NCBI GenBank assembly: GCA_028023455.1
Contig: JAQFVV010000020.1
Coordinates: 7,425,092 to 7,489,091, forward strand
DNA from: Epiperipatus broadwayi
Taxonomy: Eukaryota > Onychophora > Udeonychophora > Euonychophora > Peripatidae
DNA: 64,000 nucleotides
Direction: 5' to 3'
The stretch's first letter is position 1. Every line of letters starts with the position of its first letter. The notes under the pieces were generated by a model. It saw nothing but the letters and a program-made list of their open reading frames with translations. It did not search any database and had not been told where the DNA came from. Positions 58,574-64,000 of the stretch are shown piece after piece. The translations under genes were made by a program, and so were the position numbers.

Positions 58574-61500
58574 ATATATATATATAGTACCCTTCCCTTT
58601 AGATTGACTAATGAAATGATACACTTCTACTATATTATCTCAACAATGAATAATAAAGTATAAATAACAATATTATATGAGACTCTATCTAAACTGAAAT
58701 GTATGAGACATTAGATAGACTTCAAGGACAATCAAACAGAGGTTTTAACATTTAGAAGTCCAAAATATACTCCACATTGGCCTTGCTATTGTAGGAATTA
58801 TCCAGATACTATCCTATTGTAATCATTAGGAAAGTCCCTTCAACAAACAATGACTAACATAATATTTCATTTGAAATAATGACTTAACTATTCTATAATT
58901 TAAGAAGCTATAAAATAATAATGCTAAGAACACAAACTACATTGAATTGAAGTAATAAACACTATACTATGTATATATCAAGAATCATGATTATTCTTTT
59001 CTAAAATATAATATGTCATATTGATAGTTAAATAATTAAATCACAAAAAGGATTTTGTTGAGATTCAACTATTTAAAGAAAATAACACCATTGCAAATAT
59101 AAACTACCTTCCTATTTAAAAATTAATGTAACTATAATAAGAATACATTAAGATTAACAATCATCATCTACTTACTTACTTTCACTTAAATAATTTAATT
59201 TACCTCCCTAATATGTATTATCATACTCATACAAATAACAATCACAATAGAATAATTATTTTATTATAATCAAAAGCTTTATTACACAATCATTATCTCC
59301 TATCATCTCACTCAATTAAATATATTTCTTAATTAGTTAGCATTTACCCATTGGAATTATATCTTTCAGAAATATAAACATTATAATATATTGAACTGGA
59401 TGCTTTATTGGCTTCAAAGGCATCATTGGAAAATTCAAAATTATAATGTACAATTTTAAAGATTTTAAAATTTTTGTACTTTATTTTTTATTTATTTATT
59501 AAGAGTATGTGCCTAACATAGACAGAAAAGTAAAAACATTTTAATTAAAAAAAGAGTTTTTGCAATCAGTTTCTTTTATTTTGTTGATTGCAAGTTATTT
59601 TTAAAAGCTGGGATTTTTTTTAAAATTAATTTTGAAATAGATAAGAGCCCTGGTCAGATTTTTTTAAAATTAATAGTCAAAATTTTTAATTAAAGATTAG
59701 GCAGGAAATAACAATTTACATAAATAGCTCCAAGTTTTTGACTGGATTATTCTGCTTCTTATTTTATTGTGATTCTTATTCAGATTGCTATGTTAACTCA
59801 TATATTTGCAAATCATGGATGGCAGATGCATTATATTTTAAAGATTGCTGTTTGTGTCTTAAATCAAAACTGCTATTATATTTTTGTAAATGGAAAATTA
59901 CTGACTACTATTTGCTATGCTAGTAGTGACCATCCATTCACCATGCCAAAAATACACATCATGAAAAATCTTCTTAAGAATATACTGTGCTAAATCAACC
60001 CAAAGATTAATGAGAGAGCTTCATAGTTGTGCTTTCAAGAACATGACCTAAAAGCTTAGTCCAGAACTGATCACTATGATTGCTTTCAGACTCCCAAACA
60101 GATAAATAAATGGAAACCAAAAACCTTCATGATAAACTCTAGGTAGAAATGTGCAATACCCTGCTGGAAGAAATCAGCTGGACAGAATATTATGCCTTGG
60201 TGTAAATGAACATTTTAATATCATAACTAGGGCTTAAATCTGTTGTTTAAATCTCTATGGTAAAGTCTCAGCTTAATCTAAAAAGAAACCTGCACAAGAT
60301 GTATAATCATTTAAATATCATTAATTATTTTATTGTACATTTTTCTTATTATTACATGCATTGAAGTCCTACTTTTAAGATTTTATATTTTAAATTTATT
60401 TATCTGAGAGTGTATTGCAAGTTTATATTTTATATGCTTAGTGTTTACTTTTTTATATTACTAATCCTTGATAAATGCTTGGGCAGATATTAGTAATTTT
60501 CTTTTCAATTTACTTGTCCCTTATTTTTACATTATGATTAATTTAGACAATCTTGGTTTGCATTTTCCTGCAGACCACAAATCTTTTGGCTAGCAATTTA
60601 TTGAATGTGTTATCCTGTTTTTCTTAAACAGTAGAGATTTGGGTTTTTCTATCTTTCAGATTACATAATACCATAAACTTTTTTTTGTCAGAATCAACCT
60701 TGATTGTCTTGAACATGACCATTCATGAATGTTTACAGGCAAATGACAGTCCTATAATATCCTGAGGTTTTGTTTGTAGGAGAAGATTGCTCTGCATTGA
60801 TTCGTTGTATTCAATACAAGACCATTTTGTGTTGTAATGTCTAAATAATAGAAACTGGAATTGTTTATATAAATCACTAACAGGAAGACATTATAAATCC
60901 CTTTTAATTTTTAGATGAGAAAATGAAATCTGCCAGGATGTTTAATGTTAACTTACTCTCATAACTCTGATAAATGCTGGAGAAAATTAGATCAAAACTT
61001 TCATGCTTTGTTTGACTAATATTTATTTTAGATTTAATAAACTTTAAAATTGTTTATAATTATTTGGGTTAACATTTGTCTCTGTGTTTTTTTTCTCAAT
61101 TGTCTGAACAATGTTAAAGATCTCTTTCACTCCCTGGGTCTAGCTAGTAGCATTCATCATCATTAACTTTTGGATCATCGTAAATTAAATTTTCTAGGTT
61201 GTTAGTGACCTAGTGATGCCCTCAGTGATCAAAAGAAGTGAGGAAGTGACCATTACAATATTTTATCAATAACTTGGATTTTGAAATAATATATTTTTAA
61301 ATTTATTCTGTAAAATAAATTTCAAAACTGAACTTCAGAACCAGAATGTGACTCCAAAAATAATAATATCAATTTCTATTACATATTCTACATTTGTAAT
61401 AATATTTAATTGCAATTTTATCTTCAAGATTTTTTTATATTTAATAAAAATATGAATCAAGACAAATTCCCTTTAATACAATTATAATTTCAAAGTAACA

Positions 61501-61623
61501 GGTAATTAATTTAGCATTTATAAATTCTTGAATATAATTCTTTAGATAAAATATGTAATAAATATATGCTATGTAATAACTCTATGTGATGGATATGACT
61601 TTATGATGCAAATGATTCTAGAC
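58574..61623. other. Unassigned DNA, partly less AT-rich
   Basis: 58574-59700 is AT-rich with nothing recognised. 59700-61300 is of more mixed composition and lacks repeats found elsewhere in the window, as an untranslated exon or single-copy DNA might. Two short frames (59738-59923, 59769-59993) match no family I know. Confidence 0.4.
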
Positions 61624-62115
61624 CAGTGTTCTTCAACCCTTGGTCCGCGGCCTGGCACCGGGCCGCAGAACTTTTCTGCAGGCCCGCGTGCTAGACGGGC
61701 AGTAAAAAGTTTGTAATAATAAATAATAAGAGTTTAAACTTTTAATTAATATAACCAATTTTTATTTATTTTTTCATCTCATTTTTACCCAATTAAAAAA
61801 AAAAAAGAAAACAGAACGAAAACAAAATCTAATCAATCATTCATAAATTAATTTGTTTTTCTAGTTATCACAGATGTTTATGGGGGGGGGGGAGAATTAA
61901 ATATTTTATTACTTTTCTAAAAAAAATTTAAAAAAAGGTTTTTATTATATAACCTCCATATATATATAAAACATTATCTTATATATTTAACATTGTTGTT
62001 TTGATCAGTTATAACAATTATGCTTATCTTTAAGAAAATTTATCTATAGACTTCTGCCGGAAATCTTATCCTTATTTTTACCTGTCCGCAGGTGTGAAAA
62101 GGTTGAAGACCACTG
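61624..62115. mobile_element. hAT-type MITE
   Basis: 492 bp between two copies of TTCTAGAC (61616-61623, 62116-62123), an 8-bp target duplication. The ends CAGTGTTCTTCAACC and GGTTGAAGACCACTG are inverted with one mismatch. A GC-rich subterminal block (GTCCGCGGCCTGG) follows the left end. No transposase is present. The 8-bp duplication and CAGTG ends are typical of hAT. Confidence 0.9.
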
Positions 62116-62123
62116 TTCTAGAC

Positions 62124-62959
62124 CACAATAAAATTATTAATACAAACTTTAAATTAAAATATTCATTTATTTTACAATAATAATAATTGATAACAAACAG
62201 CTATAAATACAATATTACATAATTAATTAAGAAAATTATTATTTAAATATTTATAAATTTACAATAAAATTATTTACATTAATAATAAATAAAATAGACT
62301 TCATTCCATTCATTCTATCCTTCACCTTATTTATTTATCAAAATAATAAGTTCATTATTATTACCCTCTAGTGTGCTTTTTTAATGTTATTAACTAATTT
62401 TACCATCCATGAGTGATCTTGTGGGATTATCTTCTTGGTCATCTTTCCCATAGTTATATTATACTTTATGATTCTAAATATTTAAAATAAGTTATAATAT
62501 TTTAATTATAATTCATACTTAAAATTTGTATGAAAATATGGCACTACAATTTTACTCACAAATTTTTTGTTGTTGTGATAATATTAAAACAATATAAATA
62601 ATGTATTTAAATAGATAGTGGAATCAAAGATTCTTTTTCATAAAACTATCAAAGATTCTTTTTCATAAAACTATCATTCATTTTTATGCACTCTTCATTT
62701 CTCTCTCACATTTTCATTCATATTTTGATCTCATGTACCATCTTTTAAACATTAAGTTATTCAAATTTTAATTGAATACAAAATATTTGTTTTGTATATG
62801 ATCTTATCTTTTGATGTCAATCTGACAAAACTTAAGAAGAAAAAACTATAAAATTCCTAAAAAATAATGAATCAACTTGTGATACCTATTATATATTCCT
62901 ATAACATATAAAACCCCACAGATAAGAAACTGATTTTATTAAATTACTATATCAAAATA
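62124..62959. other. AT-rich DNA with a 25-bp tandem duplication
   Basis: 62624-62648 and 62649-62673 are exact copies of a 25-bp unit beginning TCAAAGATTC. Nothing else is recognised. Confidence 0.7.
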
Positions 62960-63730
62960 TAATAACGTGAAAGGCTAAAAATTTAACAGATGCGCCTTAA
63001 AAATGCTTATGTGACAGCCAATCAGATGTAATAATGACTGTGCATAGAACTCTCAATTCAAAAACAAACCATAAATATGAGAAAAAGAAGGAACCACCTT
63101 CTTCTCTACTTAAATTTATATATAAATAAGCCAGACTTAAGTATTCTGAACTAAGAGTGTGAAGCTTAAAACACCTTCACATTTAATTCACTAAATATTA
63201 TAAATAAATAAACAATATGAAATCTTTCGATTTACTATGAAGTAATTTTCAAATCTAATGGAATGATAGTAACAAATATAAATATATTAAATTTATTAAG
63301 CATAAGCAGATGATATAATAATAATGTGAAAGGCTAAAATTTTTAACAGATGTGCCTTAAAAATGCTTATGTGACAGCCAATCAGATGTAATAATGACTG
63401 CATGTGGAACTCTCAATTCAAATACACAAGCCAGAAATACGAGAAAAAGATGAAACCACCTTCTTCTCTACTTACATTTATATATAAATAAGCCAGACTC
63501 AAGCATTCTGAACTAAGAGTGTGAAGCTTAAAACACCTTCACATTTAATTCACTAAATATTATATATAAATAAACAACATGAAATCTTTCGATTTACTAT
63601 GAAGTAATTTTCAAATCTAATGAAATGATAGCAACAAATGTAAATATATTAAATTTATTAAGCACAAGCAGATGATATAATAACATAAAAGGCTAAAACC
63701 TTTAACAGATGTGCCTTAAAAATGCTTATG
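62960..63730 (+). repeat. Promoter-like tandem repeat, ~359-bp unit
   Basis: Two full units (about 62960-63318 and 63319-63678) and the start of a third. Each full unit has a CCAAT box (63018-63022; 63378-63382), a TATA box about 100 bp later (63117-63130; about 63479-63492), then a stem TGTGAAG/CTTCACA (63158-63181 in unit 1). The unit's layout is that of a promoter. The third copy breaks off before its CCAAT box. Confidence 0.8.
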
Positions 63731-64000
63731 TATTAGTTGCATATAAAATTATTTCACTTATTTCTAACCTTAATATATAATATTATATTTTATATCAAAA
63801 AATATCAACCTTAAAATTAAGAATTAAAAAAACAAATCCTTTTCTCTTTTCTTTTTTTAAAAAAAATTAATTTCACTTCCTGGTTTAACATCACCATAGT
63901 AACCAAATCAAAGATTCAAAATTCTTCATGAATTCTATGCTTCTCATCTCCCTTTTTGCTAGAAACACATATATATTTAAGTAAAACATTTAAAAAATAA
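63731..64000. other. AT-rich DNA to the window edge
   Basis: Nothing recognised. Confidence 0.6.

Noticed and set aside
62960-63730. CRISPR array
   Set aside because: The repeat units are ~359 bp and nearly identical throughout, with no short repeat and unique spacer pattern. The genome is eukaryotic.

Overview
The window is nuclear DNA from an animal, almost certainly an invertebrate. It is very AT-rich and dominated by decayed transposable elements. Only one stretch looks like host protein-coding sequence: the first coding exon of an RNF185/RNF5-type RING E3 ubiquitin ligase on the minus strand (23095-23258), ending at a clean GTAAGT donor. The mix of Penelope-like elements, an RTE-type LINE, Tx1/L1-like LINEs, a Ty3/Gypsy element, a hAT-type MITE and a tRNA-derived SINE fits arthropods, molluscs and other invertebrates. 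I cannot name the species.

Layout. 1-5.4 kb: AT-rich DNA with a possible promoter or LTR fragment and a 362-bp tandem duplication of GC-richer sequence. 5.4-8.2 kb: two Penelope-like (PLE) fragments in head-to-head inversion, then a 368-bp inverted-repeat element. 10.3-11.9 kb: decayed RTE LINE. 14.0-17.5 kb: PLE fragment with a GIY-YIG ORF, bounded by inverted tail copies and split by a 2.1-kb solo-LTR-like insertion. 18.5-21.0 kb: second, better RTE copy. 23.1-23.5 kb: RNF185-like exon 1 and its promoter side. 24.7-32.3 kb: a palindromic PLE pair with a 6-bp centre; a 5.1-kb full-length Tx1/L1-like LINE sits in its left arm, flanked by a 16-bp target duplication. 32.5-38 kb: a compound trinucleotide microsatellite joined to the 3' end of a second, older Tx1/L1-like LINE. 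40.2-42.8 kb: a 355-bp MITE and a second solo-LTR-like copy with a 5-bp target duplication. 45.5-46.7 kb: a foldback element with ~590-bp arms and a 7-bp target duplication. 47.4-49.6 kb: an inverted duplication around a SINE. 50.8-58.6 kb: a complete but broken Ty3/Gypsy element with 1.6-kb LTRs. 61.6-62.1 kb: hAT-type MITE with an 8-bp target duplication. 63.0-63.7 kb: a tandemly repeated promoter-like unit.

The layers give a relative history. PLE pairs came first; the LINE then entered one PLE pair and the LTR element another. The LINE at 25-30 kb, with about four frameshifts and an intact target duplication, is among the younger insertions. The most notable structures are the PLE palindromes, the solo-LTR pair whose RNA hairpins keep pairing through compensatory changes, and the foldback element. 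No autonomous, intact mobile-element gene set remains. No CRISPR array, rRNA gene or canonical tRNA gene was seen.
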